From positions 23,515,648 to 23,579,647 of the forward strand of contig OY986967.1 of NCBI GenBank assembly GCA_963920575.1: DNA of 64,000 nt, written 5' to 3'. Position numbers and translations under genes: made by a program. Source of the DNA: Narthecium ossifragum. Lineage: Eukaryota; Streptophyta; Magnoliopsida; Dioscoreales; Nartheciaceae. The notes beneath the pieces were generated by a model. The model worked only from the letters and a program-made list of their open reading frames with translations, searched no databases and was not told the origin of the DNA. Below are positions 11,403-22,980 of this stretch, piece after piece (within the stretch, counting starts at the first letter, position 1; every line of letters starts with the position of its first letter).

Positions 11403-12003
11403 TCCCTTGCCCAAAACGGCAACCTTGGGCTGAGACACAAGCCCAAGCACAGGACCACCGAACCAGAGTCCACCTAACCTTTCTAAGCAAAAACAAGCAT
11501 CAACCAAGGTCTGTGTGTGCACAGCCAGTGTGAAACGACCGCCAAGGCGCAATTTCTCAAATTGCCCTTGGGGTAAACAGCAAGCCACATGGATGGAGGG
11601 GCAGGTCCTCACACCAAGCATCTTCGGTAAAATTGTTGATCATTACTGTAAAACTTATTAAAATAAATTCTTCGATATGGTTGTAAGGGTCTTCATGGGA
11701 TAATCCATGAAAAGCCGGTAAAGATTGTGGAAATTGTGATTTGATTTCATAATGGGCCGCTTCAATCACCGGGGGTTAAATGCAAGAATTTGAAGTGAAA
11801 GAATTAGGGACATAGAAGTCCTTCATGGCCCTACGACCTTGGTTCTCGGGTTGGTGAAGATTGGCCATAGGTTCGGGATGATCATGAGGGTCGGGGTTAT
11901 CCATGGATGAATAAGGATTATCTAATGGTTTATGCGATGCAACACGAGAATCCAAAAATGCTTGCAATGTAATATCAAAATTTGAATCCTCATGCACACT
12001 CAT

Positions 12004-12247
12004 TCACACATCATGAAGATCAAACAAGGTTGAGAAATACAAACATTGCAATCTCGGTGACGTGTTGATCAACGATCGCTCCTCCGCCGCTCGGAAGGAT
12101 GCTTCGTCGTTCCCCCTAACAATCACAAAAAGATATAACAATATTAGCACGATTCTATTTTTGATCTTTTATATAATAAGCAAAAGAAAAAAAAAACAAC
12201 TAATTGGAAAGAAAACTACACTAAGTAACCAACTCAAAACTAGTTAT
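12004..12247 (-). other. 5' leader of the Athila/Tat-like element
   Basis: Non-coding stretch between the primer site and the first gag ATG on the minus strand; no other feature seen. Confidence 0.6.
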
Positions 12248-12273
12248 CATCCCCGGCAACGGCGCCAAAATTT
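12248..12273 (-). promoter_or_regulatory. Primer-binding site, tRNA-Asp type
   Basis: The minus strand reads TTGGCGCCGTTGCCGGGG right after the LTR end, the primer site used by Athila/Tat-type elements. This proves that the adjoining 12274-13929 sequence is a 5' LTR on the minus strand. Confidence 0.85.
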
Positions 12274-13351
12274 TGATGGGACGTGAAAAGTGTCGTGGCT
12301 TAACGCACCCGATCAAAATTAGAAATTTATAATCAAACCCTTAACTAACTACCTTTAGGGTAGCTAGTGGTGAGTCCGAGTCGATCCACTGGGAAGAAAC
12401 TAGGATTGAAGTGGACTACTAAGCATGGTCATCTACCAAGAAGTTGGAGGAAAAGATTTAGATTTGGATTTTTAACTAAACTAAACTAGAATTAATGCTA
12501 AACGGTGATCAAATATGAAGAAAGACCGAGGGATCCTTAATCAATAACAAGGGTTCTAATAGGTCTTCCTAAGACAATGGCACGCTTCCTCAAATTGAAT
12601 GGTTAAATCCAATTATCGATAGGCGAATGGCTAGTTCCACCTCTCGCTCGACGAAGATCGGGTTAAGATCCCTCGTCGGCGAGAGCAATCGTCTAAAGAT
12701 CGGCGATCTAACGATGAGTTGCGATCGCCGCAAACAAATCCTCTAATTAGGATGGATTCGTCGCAAGAGAGCTAACATGGTATCGATCTAGGTGTGATAG
12801 CGAGGTGGTTATAGCACCTCGCTGGCCAAAACCACAAGGATAGGATGGGTGGAGGGTTAGGAATAGATTGGTGATGGTTCTAGCACCACAATCTAGTCCA
12901 ATATTGGATTAGAATCCTTCGCCGTGAGAGAATCCATGGTTCTAGCATGAATCCTTCTCACGAGAAGTTCCATCCAAGCCCGAGCATACAATAGACCTAG
13001 ATCTAGGGCAATCCAAGCATCCAAGAATGAAATCAACACCAAATTCATATAGAAATTAAATCCAATCCATACAACCATTCAAATAAGTAGTACAAGCCCT
13101 AAATCCTAAAACTCCCTACTAGAAACCTTTATTACATCATAATAATCCCTAATCTAAGAGTTTAGTGACTCATCTTGGGGGTTTGATCCATAGATGGAGG
13201 TTGATGAAGCTCTTTTCCCATGGATCTCCTCCCAAGAGATCTTATTCTAAATTGGGTAAAAGAGTTTAAAAGAGGAAAGGCTGAGAAAAAGTCCAAGAGA
13301 GGATCCCCAAAATTCCCCCAAAGGGGCCTATTTATAGCATACAAGCATCCC

Positions 13352-13378
13352 CTCGAATTAGATCTGGGTCGTTGATTG
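13352..13378 (-). promoter_or_regulatory. Conserved U3 block and TATA box of the Athila/Tat-like LTR
   Basis: TCGAATTAGATCTGGGTCG then TTGATT lies between the palindrome array and the TATA decamer (13328-13337). Counterparts sit at the same relative place in the LTRs at 45712, 50752, 43437 and 58076. Confidence 0.7.
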
Positions 13379-13397
13379 TGTCCGGCTGGCACATGAA

Positions 13398-13760
13398 GAT
13401 CAATCTTTATAGGGGAAAAGATCGATCTTTCTCTTCCGTGTGCTTGTTGATCCCGTTGAAGATCGATCTTTCTCTTCCGTGTGCTTATTCTTCATATACT
13501 CTTCAGCTCCATAAGGTGATCGATCTTTTCATAGATGAAGATCGATCGTCTGAATTGTTGCGCTCTGCCATCTCTTTTACATTTGAAAGATCGATCATGA
13601 CCTAGAGGAAGATCGATCCTTTCAAAACTTGCGCTCTGCCCCTGAACATGCACATAGATGATCGATCTTCTCATGATGGGAAGATCGATCTTTGTTGTTT
13701 AGCCTGGATTTCTTCTTGATGTCTTTAAAGGATCAATCTTCTTCAATAGAAGATCGATCT
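13398..13760. repeat. Paired GATCGATC array in LTR U3
   Basis: Core starts: 13398/13420, single 13461, 13518/13540, 13589/13611, 13660/13683, 13731/13752. Spacing within pairs is 22, 22, 22, 23 and 21 bp. The last four pairs recur every 71 bp exactly. Typical unit AAGATCGATCTT; two cores have GATCAATC. The nearest core starts 61 bp from the TATA decamer. Confidence 0.95.
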
Positions 13761-13929
13761 TCTTTGTACTAAACTTGCCCAAATACGTTCGTTTTAGCTC
13801 CAAACTTGATCTAATTCTCTTTGAGGGCTCTTGTACCTGTAATGGGGTAATGATAGTCAGTAAGGTATTGCTCGGAGACTAACAAGGGCAAATTGAAATG
13901 GTGATTTGTGCACTTTTCACGCCTTATCA

Positions 13930-14535
13930 CACCTATTTTCTTAATAAGTTTAGATGGATTTTTCTTGGAGCATTGAACCCAAACCTCCAGACAATAGACC
14001 AAATTATCTTTTTTTATTTTTCCTATTTTTGCTACTTTTTTCTCTCTCCTTTCTCTCTTCTCCGACCGGCTCACCTCCCACCTTCGCTTTCTGCGCTCCT
14101 CCCCCACCTCCTTCGCTTTCTCCGCTCCTCCCCCACCGGAGCAATCAAAGGAGCTGGAGGTCATGGTGGAGGCGAATGGCCTCCGCTCCTGCTTCCGCCG
14201 GAGCAGCGCACTCTCTCTCCACTCCACAATCCAATCACCGCCCTCAATAGTATCAGTAGAAGCGCCTTGCTTCTTTCTCCCCACCAACGACATCGAGAGC
14301 TTATCCACACGATCTGCTACGCCATCGGCATGCTTCTTTCTCTCCATGGTCACTGCCCCTCCCCAACGCCGCTCGACCCCCCCCCCCCCCCCAATGTCGG
14401 GAGCCCATCCAAGCTCCTCGTCCCTCTTAGATCTGACACCGCCTCCAGCGGTATCCGCTATTCCACGGCCTCCTAGCACCGTCCGCCTCTAGATCCGGGG
14501 TCCCCTCGCCATTGCGACGCTTCCCCGACCGTTTC
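13930..14535. other. Unassigned C/T-rich sequence
   Basis: Pyrimidine-rich on the plus strand, with a C run near 14380-14393. Frames are open in several registers because of composition, but none resembles a known protein. It continues, after two LTR insertions, at 16453-16471 and 23267-23383. It could be a promoter/5' exon or an older element. Confidence 0.4.
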
Positions 14536-16452
14536 TGTCACACCCCGACCCAGAAAACCCATCCAAGCCGAGGCGTGAGGGAAAACCTACACTATTCATC
14601 TGCAACTGGCGCGATACAAGCGGAATTATAGAGAAAACTTAAACAATTATAATTCAGAGGTAAACAGATAGATAATTTACATAACATCAGTTGTACTATT
14701 CAATATTTGATACAAATCTTCCAATGAAAGAGTATTATACAACAATCCCAAAGGTCCTCAAATATACAGAGAATCTATGTTAACCAAACAAAGATTGGAA
14801 CAAAGCTATGAATATAGATATACAATAGTCTTCAGTGCTCTCCTGCACCTGACAGACTAAGGTTCCACAGTTACCCCGCAGGTAACTGGCCACATTTATA
14901 CAATAGCCCTCGGCACTCGCCGGCAAGAGGCTAAGGTTCCACAATTCCTCATTAACTAGCACTCATAGCTAGCTAATGGTTAAGCAATCTAATATAGCAT
15001 TTAACTACTTATCAAGCGTATCAAATGCGATCAAAACCCTAGATTCATCCAAAAAGGGAAATACTCGATTCGATCCTCAAATCTGATAGAAATCCTTTGA
15101 AAACTTTACAAAATCCACTTGTAAACTCCCCAACATGTTTAAAGATCAATCACGATTGAAAGCCATTCAATGAAAGCCAGAAAACAATGTTCAAGGGCCC
15201 ACGGACGATACGACGGTCGATCCGCCAATCGACCGTGAGGCCACGGTCGATGTCACGGTCGATCCGGCGATCGACCGTGAGACCAAAGCTAAGAAAACCA
15301 AGGGTGACGGTCGATCCACCCATCGACCCTGAGAAGCCCAAGACCAAACAGCGCCTGACGGTCGATGCGACGGTCGATCCGACGGTCGACCGTCAGGTAA
15401 ATGGCGAAGAGGAGAAGATCCCGCGGTCGATCCATCCATCGACCGTGGGAGTCCAAAATCCCGACAGAGCCCGACGGTCGATGGGACGGTAGATCCGACG
15501 GTCGACCGTCAGGCCCAGAAAGAGCAAATCAATACGCGAAGGTCAATGCACCGATCGACCGTCGAGCCCCGAAAGAGCGCATCAACGCTTGACGGTCGAT
15601 CCACCGATCGACCGTCGGGCCTTAGGCACTGTTCATCAGAACAGTGCCGGAAATCCAATTTCTTGGATTTCACGGATCAAATCAAGTTGGAAAACAATGA
15701 GATTTTGTAAGCAAGTGTAATTCTCGATGGGGAAACCAATGGTATACAAAAATCACATTTTTGACGGTTAAATCTCCTATCTAGGTTCAAATGGACGAAA
15801 ACCGACAAAACGGCGGTAATGCGGAAATCAACCGTTAGAATACGGAAATCGCGACGTAGGAATACTTCAAAGCATGTATAACACATGCACAATGAATTAC
15901 ACAACATTCTAAGAAGTATTCCTACAGCGAAAAGACATTAAACCTATCCTAGGAGAACCCGATCCAAAGATCGAGGTAGAAACACCTACTTGTAGAGATA
16001 GAGCAGCTCCTCCACGCATCCCCAACTCCGATCGCCGGAAACCGCTCCTCGAAAGCCTCGCCTCCGATGCCCTAGCACCTAGCCGCAGGAGAGAGAGAGA
16101 GAAGAAAGAGAACGCATGAGGAGAAGAAGAGGGAAAGAAAGAGAAAGAGGAAGGCTTAAATAGAAAGCTGGAATCTCTCCCAACCGTCCGATTCGATCTC
16201 TCCCAATCGAGCTCCGATCTTTCGATCGGACGCGCCCTAAAGGTTCTAATCAAACACATACATCAATCAAAGGCCATGTGTGCAACGCGGGTGTGAAACT
16301 GACCACCAGGGAGCATATTTACCAAAATGCCACTGGGGTCAAAAACAATGATGCGATCAACCGATCGCATCCCAAGGCCAACCGAGGCAAACTACAAACC
16401 CAGACCCTCGACCTAACGCGATCGGACCAGGTTGGAGGTACGGGTCCTCACA
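14536..16452 (-). mobile_element. Solo LTR, 1.92 kb, TSD GTTTC
   Basis: Plus-strand ends TGTCACACCCCGACCC and GGTACGGGTCCTCACA, flanked by GTTTC at 14531-14535 and 16453-16457. The minus-strand start TGTGAGGACCCGTACC is homologous to the start of the 16472-23266 block. A TATA-like CTATTTAAG (minus) lies near 16150, followed by a pyrimidine-rich leader. An array of longer hairpins built on ACGGTCGAT/ATCGACCGT lies at 15212-15617, downstream of the presumed start. Confidence 0.9.
15212..15617. repeat. Hairpin array ACGGTCGATCC-GATCGACCGT
   Basis: About seven or eight units. A typical unit is ACGGTCGATCC, a 2-4 nt loop, then GATCGACCGT, so each unit is one tight hairpin instead of two separate palindromes. 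Units recur every 50-65 bp (starts near 15213, 15254, 15307, 15358, 15423, 15475, 15593). A related but distinct version of the GATCGATC module. Confidence 0.9.
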
Positions 16453-18404
16453 GTTTCCCTGCCAGATTTTATGAGGACACATACCTTCAACCCGGTCCGA
16501 CCGCGTCGGTCGAGGGTCTGGTTCGGTTGGATTGGCTCGGTTGGCATTGCTTCACGATCTCCTTTGATCGTTGCGGCTTCGGGGGTAATTTGATAAATTA
16601 CCCTAGGCGGAGTTGGTTTCACATACGTGTAGCGCACTGTTGACATCGATTTTAGCTAAGGCTAAGTCGACTATATTTGCAGAAGTCCCCGGGCTGAATC
16701 CGCACACACCAAACCCAAATTGGCTCACACACAGTCGAGTCCGTCCAAATCTCCTACATATCCCCGGTTTTGACGGCATCCTATACAAACCGGAGGAATA
16801 AGGGTATTTTGGTAATTTTACCCATCCTAGGGTATTTTGGGAATTTAAACTAAAATGCATGTCTAAACTCCCACGACACTCCAAAATAGCCCTTACATAG
16901 CTTTGATAGCATCCTAAATAAGCTGTGTAAATATATGGGTGTTTTGGTAATTTTCCTCTACACCTAGGAAATTACAGAAAATTCCCTGAAATAAATAAGG
17001 GAAAAATCGGAAAATTCAAATAAACCCAAACAAATACCCGACTTTGAATTCGCCTAAGTCTCGGCAAAAATATACGCACACCACGTAATGCGCGCACGTG
17101 TCCACGACACGCACAGAAATCGCGTCGCCATGCGTCGCGCTTAAATAACCAAATCGAAAGGGTATTTTGGTCATTTAACCCCAAGGGGCATTTTAGTCAT
17201 TTCACACCTTCAGGGGTGTGAAAATCCGGAACAGAGATATTTCATCTGCGCTGGAGACATTTCGGTCCAAAATATATGGCCGATAAAAAGGATATTTTGG
17301 TAATTTACACCCGGCTTGTCCGGGGATATTTCAGTAAATTTTCCAAAGTATCATATGAAATATCGGAATTAAAATTTAAATAAGACATTTCAAATATCTG
17401 AATAATTCGACAAATATTCAGATAATTCAAATCTGAACATTTGAATTTCAAATTCGAATTTCAAAACAAAATGTCTAACCATATAAAATCAACCAAATAT
17501 ATATCATACCATATGAGAAATCAGCATCTTCAATTATGATTGGATTGCATTCTCATACCATATAAAAAAATAAAAATAAAATCAGCATCTCTAAATATGG
17601 TGGGATTATATAAGCTATCCTTATATAAAAGGATTAGCATCAATTAGTATCCCTTAATAAGGATTCTCCATCCCATATTAAGATCACCTCTCGTGGCTAT
17701 AAAAGAAGGTGTGAAGGCTGAATAGGGGGCTGGGCAAAATGTAGAGAGAAAAGGCATTGAAGAAAGAAGCAGAGGAGAAGAGGCTGGAAAATTAAAAAGA
17801 GAAGGCCGATGGGGAGAGAAGAAAGGAAGAGAGGAGGAGGATCGCCGTCGTCCACCTTGCTCAAGCCCAGGAGCACCTCGCCGTCGCCGTCCGGCCCAAG
17901 GATCTCAGTTCCAAACCCAAAGGCGTCTCCATCGCCGCTGCCCAACCAGAGAAACCCATCGTTATTCCTCATCCAACCCAAAGGCTCGTCGGAGGTGGAA
18001 GGCCGGAGGAAGACGTCGGGTTCTTGTCAAGAGGTTCACATCTTCGAAAGAGTGGTTGGAGGCTTGAAGACGAAGAGGTTCTAGAGGTGCTCCGACGCTG
18101 CGCACCACCGGACGGTGTAGATCCAGCCAACACAGCCGGAACCCATTGAGACGCTCGCGTCTCTGGGTTGACGCTGTAGGAGGCTCGTTGATCTCGCGGC
18201 CTAAGCTTCATTCTCTTGCTCGTCACCCGCAGCTTAGACCTCCAGCGAAGCTGCTCCAGCTTGGTTCCTCGCCGGCGACGGAGATCGAGCCAAGGCTCTC
18301 TCCCTCCCGGCGGCCTTGAAGACGAAGAGCATCCAGAAGGAGCAGAGAAAGAAAACAGACAAAGAAAGAAGAAGGGAAAGCTTGGACGCAGAGGAAGGAA
18401 CCCA

Positions 18405-18745
18405 TCGGCGTCGATCCAGCCCAAGGAGCTCGTCGGATAGCCGGAACCCATCGTCACCATCGTCCCTGATCCAGCCCAAGGAACTCGTCGGATAGCCGGA
18501 ACCCATCGGCGTCGTCCCTGTTCCAGTCGGTTAAACTTAAAGAACTCGTCATCTTCCTTCCAGCCGGTGGAACCCAAAGAGGCTCGTCGTCTTCCTCTGT
18601 TCCAGCCGGCGGAACCCAACGTAGCTCGTCGGATAGTCAAGAGTACTCTCGTCGTCATCCTTGAGCCAGTCAAGAGTGCCGTCGCCATCCTCTGTTCCAG
18701 CCGGAAGGATCCAAAGGAGCTCGTCGGATAGCCAGAACCCATCGT
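18405..18745. repeat. Degenerate tandem repeat 'GCTCGTCGGATAGCCGGAAC'
   Basis: At least six diverged copies of an approximately 60-bp unit containing '(A/G)CTCGTCGGATAG' and 'GGAACCCATCG'. It keeps long minus-strand frames open, which explains a 351-codon frame there that I do not regard as a gene. Confidence 0.75.
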
Positions 18746-18827
18746 CACACCTACACCCAACGGGATATTCCCCTGTTTCCAGCAAACAGCACGATCAAAC
18801 TTGGTGAACGGCAGAGCTCCATCCCCT

Positions 18828-19012
18828 CTGCTCGACGCGTGAGCAAGGTTTGACGAACCAGCTTTGACGCTCGGACGGACCAGCTTTGACGCGGACAACA
18901 CTCCTTCGACGCTCGGACGGCCCAGCCTTCGACGATCGGACAACACAAGCTTCGACGCCATCAGCTTCGACGCATGAACAACACCAGTTTCGACGCTCGG
19001 ACGATATCCTCC
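18828..19012. repeat. Degenerate tandem repeat 'TTCGACGCTCGGACGG'
   Basis: Six to seven copies of a 25-35 bp unit (TTTGACGCTCGGACGGACCA and variants) in the same LTR-like block. Confidence 0.75.
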
Positions 19013-20007
19013 GGACTCCAGCATCCCTCAGGATATTGCGGCGAAGCTCAAAAGGAATTTGAAGATATTCTCGGACGGTTTTCATCCAGCCCAGTAGCCT
19101 CGAAAAGCTGGTGGTGAATACTCGGATAACATCTTCCCCAACTCCAACAGAAATTCAAAGCTCCGGCAACAAGAACTCAAAGCTCCGGCAACAAAGAACT
19201 CAAACCCCCGGTGACAAAGATATCCTGCATGACAATGAACGTGTTGGTCCATGGCCTCACGTCATTCATTTCCCTTTCATTTTATTTTCTTTTATTATGG
19301 AAAATATTTATTTTTATTGGATCTAGAATCGGAGGTATTCCCTACGGGGATGTAAATGATGGATCTGTCGACTTGGCGATCGGCAGATCCAGGGGTGTGG
19401 TGCCTACAATTTCCTGATATGAAATTAAAATATGATTTGCTCGGAAATAAAATAGAGATCTCGTCCCAACGAGATCGACGTTTTATCCACGAACACGCAC
19501 ACACGGCCTTATATGATGTATGTGCTTGGTTAGACCATTATGAGTACTCTAGATATGAGGATCTGAGTTTGATCATGAGGATCGAGATTTGAGCAGCTTG
19601 GATCAGATTTGGTCGATCGGACGACCATGATCTAATATTAAGCTATTAATATATAAACCCTTTTTCTCCCGTTAGGTTACCGTTGTGAGAGAGATCGGGA
19701 GGGAGAGAAGAGAGAGACGGTGATCCGCGACCAGAGAGAGGGAGAGGTCAGCGATCGTGACCGGAGGGGACCGTGATCGGCGACGACGACTACAGCCGGA
19801 GGAGGATCTCGACTAGCGAGGCGGCGGAGCTCACGATCGGAAGAGAGGGAGGACGGCTTTGACCTGCGGAACTGACGGCAATGACATCGACTACTAGAGG
19901 AGGAGCTCTCACACAATGCAGAGGTAGGGGATCTACCCTAAGCTCAGCTTAGGCTCTTAGGATGGGTTCCAATTGCATGCTAGCTTAGGGTTTTTTGATG
20001 CTCTGTT

Positions 20008-20952
20008 TAATAACCGAGATCCACCAATCAAGCATGAGATCTCTCCCAAAGGAGCAAATCCAGATCATGAAGCTACAAATATAGCTAAATCTCTATCAAG
20101 GGAAAGCAAGATCAATGCTATCAATCACAAAGAATAAAATCCTCTATATAAGACAATATAGTCTTATTTTAGTATCTATGCATAATGGGATTTATTGCAT
20201 GAATCTGTATTTTTCTTATCTACGTGTATCATGTATCTATTTAAACAATAGTAATACATGACTCTACTAAGGAGGGAAATTTCCACAATCTCTATCTTAT
20301 TTTATTTTCTTCATGGTATCAGAGTTGTAATAAGGCCTACGCCATTTTCGATCCTCAATGTAGTTTTTTTTTTCCCTCCTTCAATCTTGCTCACATGGCT
20401 TCTTCTACTGCTGAAAGTCAAGACTTTGTGGAGATTCAACGGGCACAACATCAGGCCCTACTCCATCTCTTTATGCTCCCGAAGGGCCTACTGATGGACG
20501 GGAAGACAACAAATCAAGCTCATGATGCTTGGAAGGATTGGATCGCCCACTCCGAGGATGGCTCACTGGGACTCTCCTTGAAGAGCTTAGTTGAAGAACA
20601 CGCCACCAAACTGAACCTACACACAACGGCTCAGTTTGCGGAGGGGTAATAACCGAGATCCACCAATCAAGCATGAGATCTCTCCCAAAGGAGCAAATCC
20701 AGATCATGAAGCTACAAATATAGCTAAATCTCTATCAAGGGAAAGCAAGATCAATGCTATCAATCACAAAGAATAAAATCCTCTATATAAGACAATATAG
20801 TCTTATTTTAGTATCTATGCATAATGGGATTTATTGCATGAATCTGTATTTTCCTTATCTACGTGTATCATGTATCTATTTAAACAATAGTAATACATGA
20901 CTCTACTAAGGAGGGAAATTTCCACAATCTCTATCTTATTTTATTTTCTTCA
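20008..20952 (+). mobile_element. TRIM-like LTR element with nearly identical 306-bp LTRs
   Basis: Direct repeats 20008-20313 and 20647-20952 (TAATAACCGAG...TTTTCTTCA) differ at one position. A primer site TGGTATCAGAG begins right after the first LTR (20314), and a purine-rich GCGGAGGGG precedes the second. Flanks CTGTT/CTATT fit a 5-bp duplication with one mismatch. The internal region is only 333 bp. The LTR ending and primer site look Ty1/copia-like. It must rely on another element's proteins. One LTR difference indicates recent movement. Confidence 0.88.
20395..20649 (+). CDS. Small open frame inside the TRIM
   Basis: 84 codons from ATG (MASSTAESQDFVEIQRAQHQ...) to the TAA that overlaps the start of the 3' LTR. 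It fills nearly all of the internal region. Not recognised: it lacks a zinc knuckle or other gag motif. It may be a gag N-terminal remnant, a captured host fragment or chance. Confidence 0.4.
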   Translation: MASSTAESQDFVEIQRAQHQALLHLFMLPKGLLMDGKTTNQAHDAWKDWIAHSEDGSLGLSLKSLVEEHATKLNLHTTAQFAEG

Positions 20953-22980
20953 CTATTTTTGTCCCGTAGCCTCTTGTTGATGTTCTTCTTTTCTCATTGC
21001 TACTATTGTTTGGTTATATGGATTAGTGATGGATTGTGATGAGATTATGAGATTTTCTTACTCTCATCTCTGGTTTTGGTTGATGTCGATGCCGTGGCTT
21101 GGAATTTATGCATCTACGCTGTTTCCATGGCTTGTTGGTATTCATGGCGGTGGTCTTCCTCTCCCCTGTACGCATTCCCTCTGTTCTCTCCTAGGTGCCA
21201 TGGACCCTGACACTATTCTTTGCTCTCTGTTTCCCTTGCTTGCTTCGTGGTATTCTCCGATGGTTGCTGGATTTGATGAGAGTCTCTCCTCCCCTCTCTG
21301 CCATTCCTTTGAGATGCATTTTAGACTAGGATCTCGTGTTGCTTTCTTCTCCTCTTTTGCTGCGGCGGTTTGGATCCCTGCCTTGCTGTTGAATTTGTGG
21401 CCCTCTTGTGATGTTCTTCCCATTTCTTACATCTGTGGCCTAGATTTAATGATTGTAGTTGATGTTCATTCCCTTCTCTGAATGTATACTTCGATCTCCG
21501 ATTTTTGCTACATTTGCCCTGTGTCTTCCCTTGCTGCCATGTATTCCTCGAGGGTTTCTTCTCCGGTCCTTCTCCTCTGTCATTGATTGGCCGGGTGTTT
21601 GCTGGTGACTTCCCTTTTTGGTTGGTGATGCTATGTTGACATTTATAACATGCATACCAATTCATTCGCATATTTCATGTGATTGATCCTCTATGAAGTG
21701 TTATACTGATACATGTTGCTTATATTGCTTGTTTGTGGAGTTACATGAGCTGTTAGGTCGTGGATAGCAAAGTTCGTAATGTAGGTTCTGTACTTTTCTT
21801 CTCCGGTCCTTCTAGTTGATATGATGTCGGCTTTATTTCTGTGGAACTGATTATGTATAATTGTTCGACTTAGATGTAGGCCCTCGATTTAGTCCTATGC
21901 CAAGTTTTGTTATGGATTTTGTCCTTACCGCTAATTGATATTCATTAGTGCCATATGTTCATCCTCCATTAAATTCTTATAATTTTGATGTTAATTACAA
22001 AATGGTATATTCTTCTATCGTGTTCAAGCCTAGGGCCGGCTGTGCGCACGTTTATATTTTATTTGTGGGTTAACCAAGGGAGTGATGCCCTTGGGAATGT
22101 TTAGATTGAGTTGGCCGAAGGGGTGCCATGTGTGTTGAATGTGCTTGGTATGGATACGTGAATGCCATGTGTGCCTTGTGTTAGTTCTTTAATGCTAAAT
22201 CTACTCTATAGCTATGTTATAATATGTTGGACAGTTGAGTGATGATTTGGCATGTAGAGACACCTAGGCCTAGTTGCTTGAATATGCTCATGCATGTTGT
22301 ATGCATTAGAAGCATTATGGCTAGGTGGTAGGCAATGGATTCGATCGCCGATCCGGGGTTCTCGAGTAGCCCGGATCTAGCCCTAGGACCGGAGTTTGAG
22401 TAGTCAAGGATTAGGATGTGATTGTCATCAATAATTATGTTTGATATCATTTGAGTTATGATATTGAGGAATAGAGGTCGTATTGTTTCCTTGTCCCAAG
22501 GGGCCTAAGTGTGGATGTTGATGTCCATGACGTGTGTCCCTGTACAAAAGGTGGTGTACGGTGAGAGCTCCGGCGGTGAGTGCAGCGGCGATGCACTGAC
22601 CCTGGGTCCAGGCTCGTGTTGACCGTCCTCCTTGTTTCGCCGCTTGGGTGAGAATGACCCTATTTAGGGGCCCATTCTAGATCGAGGAGGTATGATGCCT
22701 CCAGTGGCACCTTAGACTTGGGATGAAGGACAATACTGTTGTAGTTTCCCCTTCCTTGAGTGTGACGTAGAGTAAAACCTTACTGAGTATTGTTGCTCAC
22801 CCTACCTGTGCTGCATCGGCGATGCAAGTCGATGCAGTTTCTTTTTTCAGATGTTCTTCTACAAGATGGCGCGATATTTCGAGGTGATCGAGAACTTAGA
22901 GCTTCGAGAAGTTCTTCGACAGTTAATTTACAATTTTACTCAATGATGTACAAATTCATGTATAATCTGATGTATCCAAG
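20953..22980 (+). other. Non-coding right half of the giant LTR-like block
   Basis: No gene recognised. It includes 'TTACTGAGTATTGTTGCTCACCC' spread over 22779-22801 and a 'GGCGATGCA' repeat near 22590 and 22813; such blocks are common in long Del-type LTRs. Confidence 0.45.

Larger units (their letters stand above)
9435..11613 (-). mobile_element. Solo LTR, 2.18 kb, Del/Tekay-like, TSD CCAAG
   Basis: Plus-strand ends are TGTCGCGCCCCGACCC and GGGGCAGGTCCTCACA, flanked by CCAAG at 9430-9434 and 11614-11618. It interrupts the gag frame cleanly. A second member starts at 23384. On the minus strand it begins TGTGAGGACC, as in the other Del-like LTRs here. It carries two groups of GATCGATC pairs (10516-10749 and 11307-11402). 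The 'tataaatgggccgaagg' word near 10258 could be TATA-like. There is no internal region or second LTR, so it is a recombination remnant. Confidence 0.9.
7855..12003 (-). pseudogene. Athila/Tat-type Ty3/gypsy gag, split by a solo LTR
   Basis: Minus-strand gag of a non-chromovirus Ty3/gypsy element. The N-terminal part lies at 11614-12003 (MSVHEDSNFD... then IEAAHYEIKSQFPQSLPAF) and has an in-frame TAA near 11776-11778. The main part is at 7855-9434, with the Retrotrans_gag core (FPFTLKSKAKYWL, YRELLRKCSHHQFP), a CX2CX4HX4C zinc knuckle (CFLCSAPGHDVIDC) and a Pro/Gln/Ser-rich tract, then QVNAVTILRSGKTF. Both parts are in the same frame once the 9435-11613 insertion and one copy of its CCAAG duplication are ignored. 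The frame stops at 7855, and no protease, reverse transcriptase or integrase follows. The element is truncated or was a gag-only derivative. Confidence 0.85.
12274..13929 (-). mobile_element. 5' LTR of the Athila/Tat-like element
   Basis: About 1.66 kb, TGATGGGACG...GCCTTATCA on the plus strand, next to the primer site. It is closely similar to the solo LTR at 44616-46295 and related to 49644-51251. TATA decamer CTATTTATAG (reverse complement CTATAAATAG) at 13328-13337. The palindromic array at 13398-13760 lies just upstream of it in transcriptional sense. The outer 19 bases of the two ends are inverted copies with 3 mismatches. The matching 3' LTR is not in the window. Confidence 0.88.

Noticed and set aside
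10945..11496. Several overlapping frames of 60-230 codons in both strands near 10.7-11.5 kb
   Set aside because: GC-rich LTR sequence with palindromic arrays keeps many frames open at once; none resembles a protein family.
13898..14476. 192-codon plus frame and 222-codon minus frame at the same place
   Set aside because: C/T-rich composition with a C run; both strands open, no conserved motif.
17969..19024. 351-codon open frame on the minus strand
   Set aside because: It lies over two degenerate tandem repeats in an LTR-like block, has no recognisable domain, and low-complexity repeats explain the open frame.
21026..21481. 151-codon plus frame
   Set aside because: Sits inside the non-coding long LTR-like block; no domain seen.
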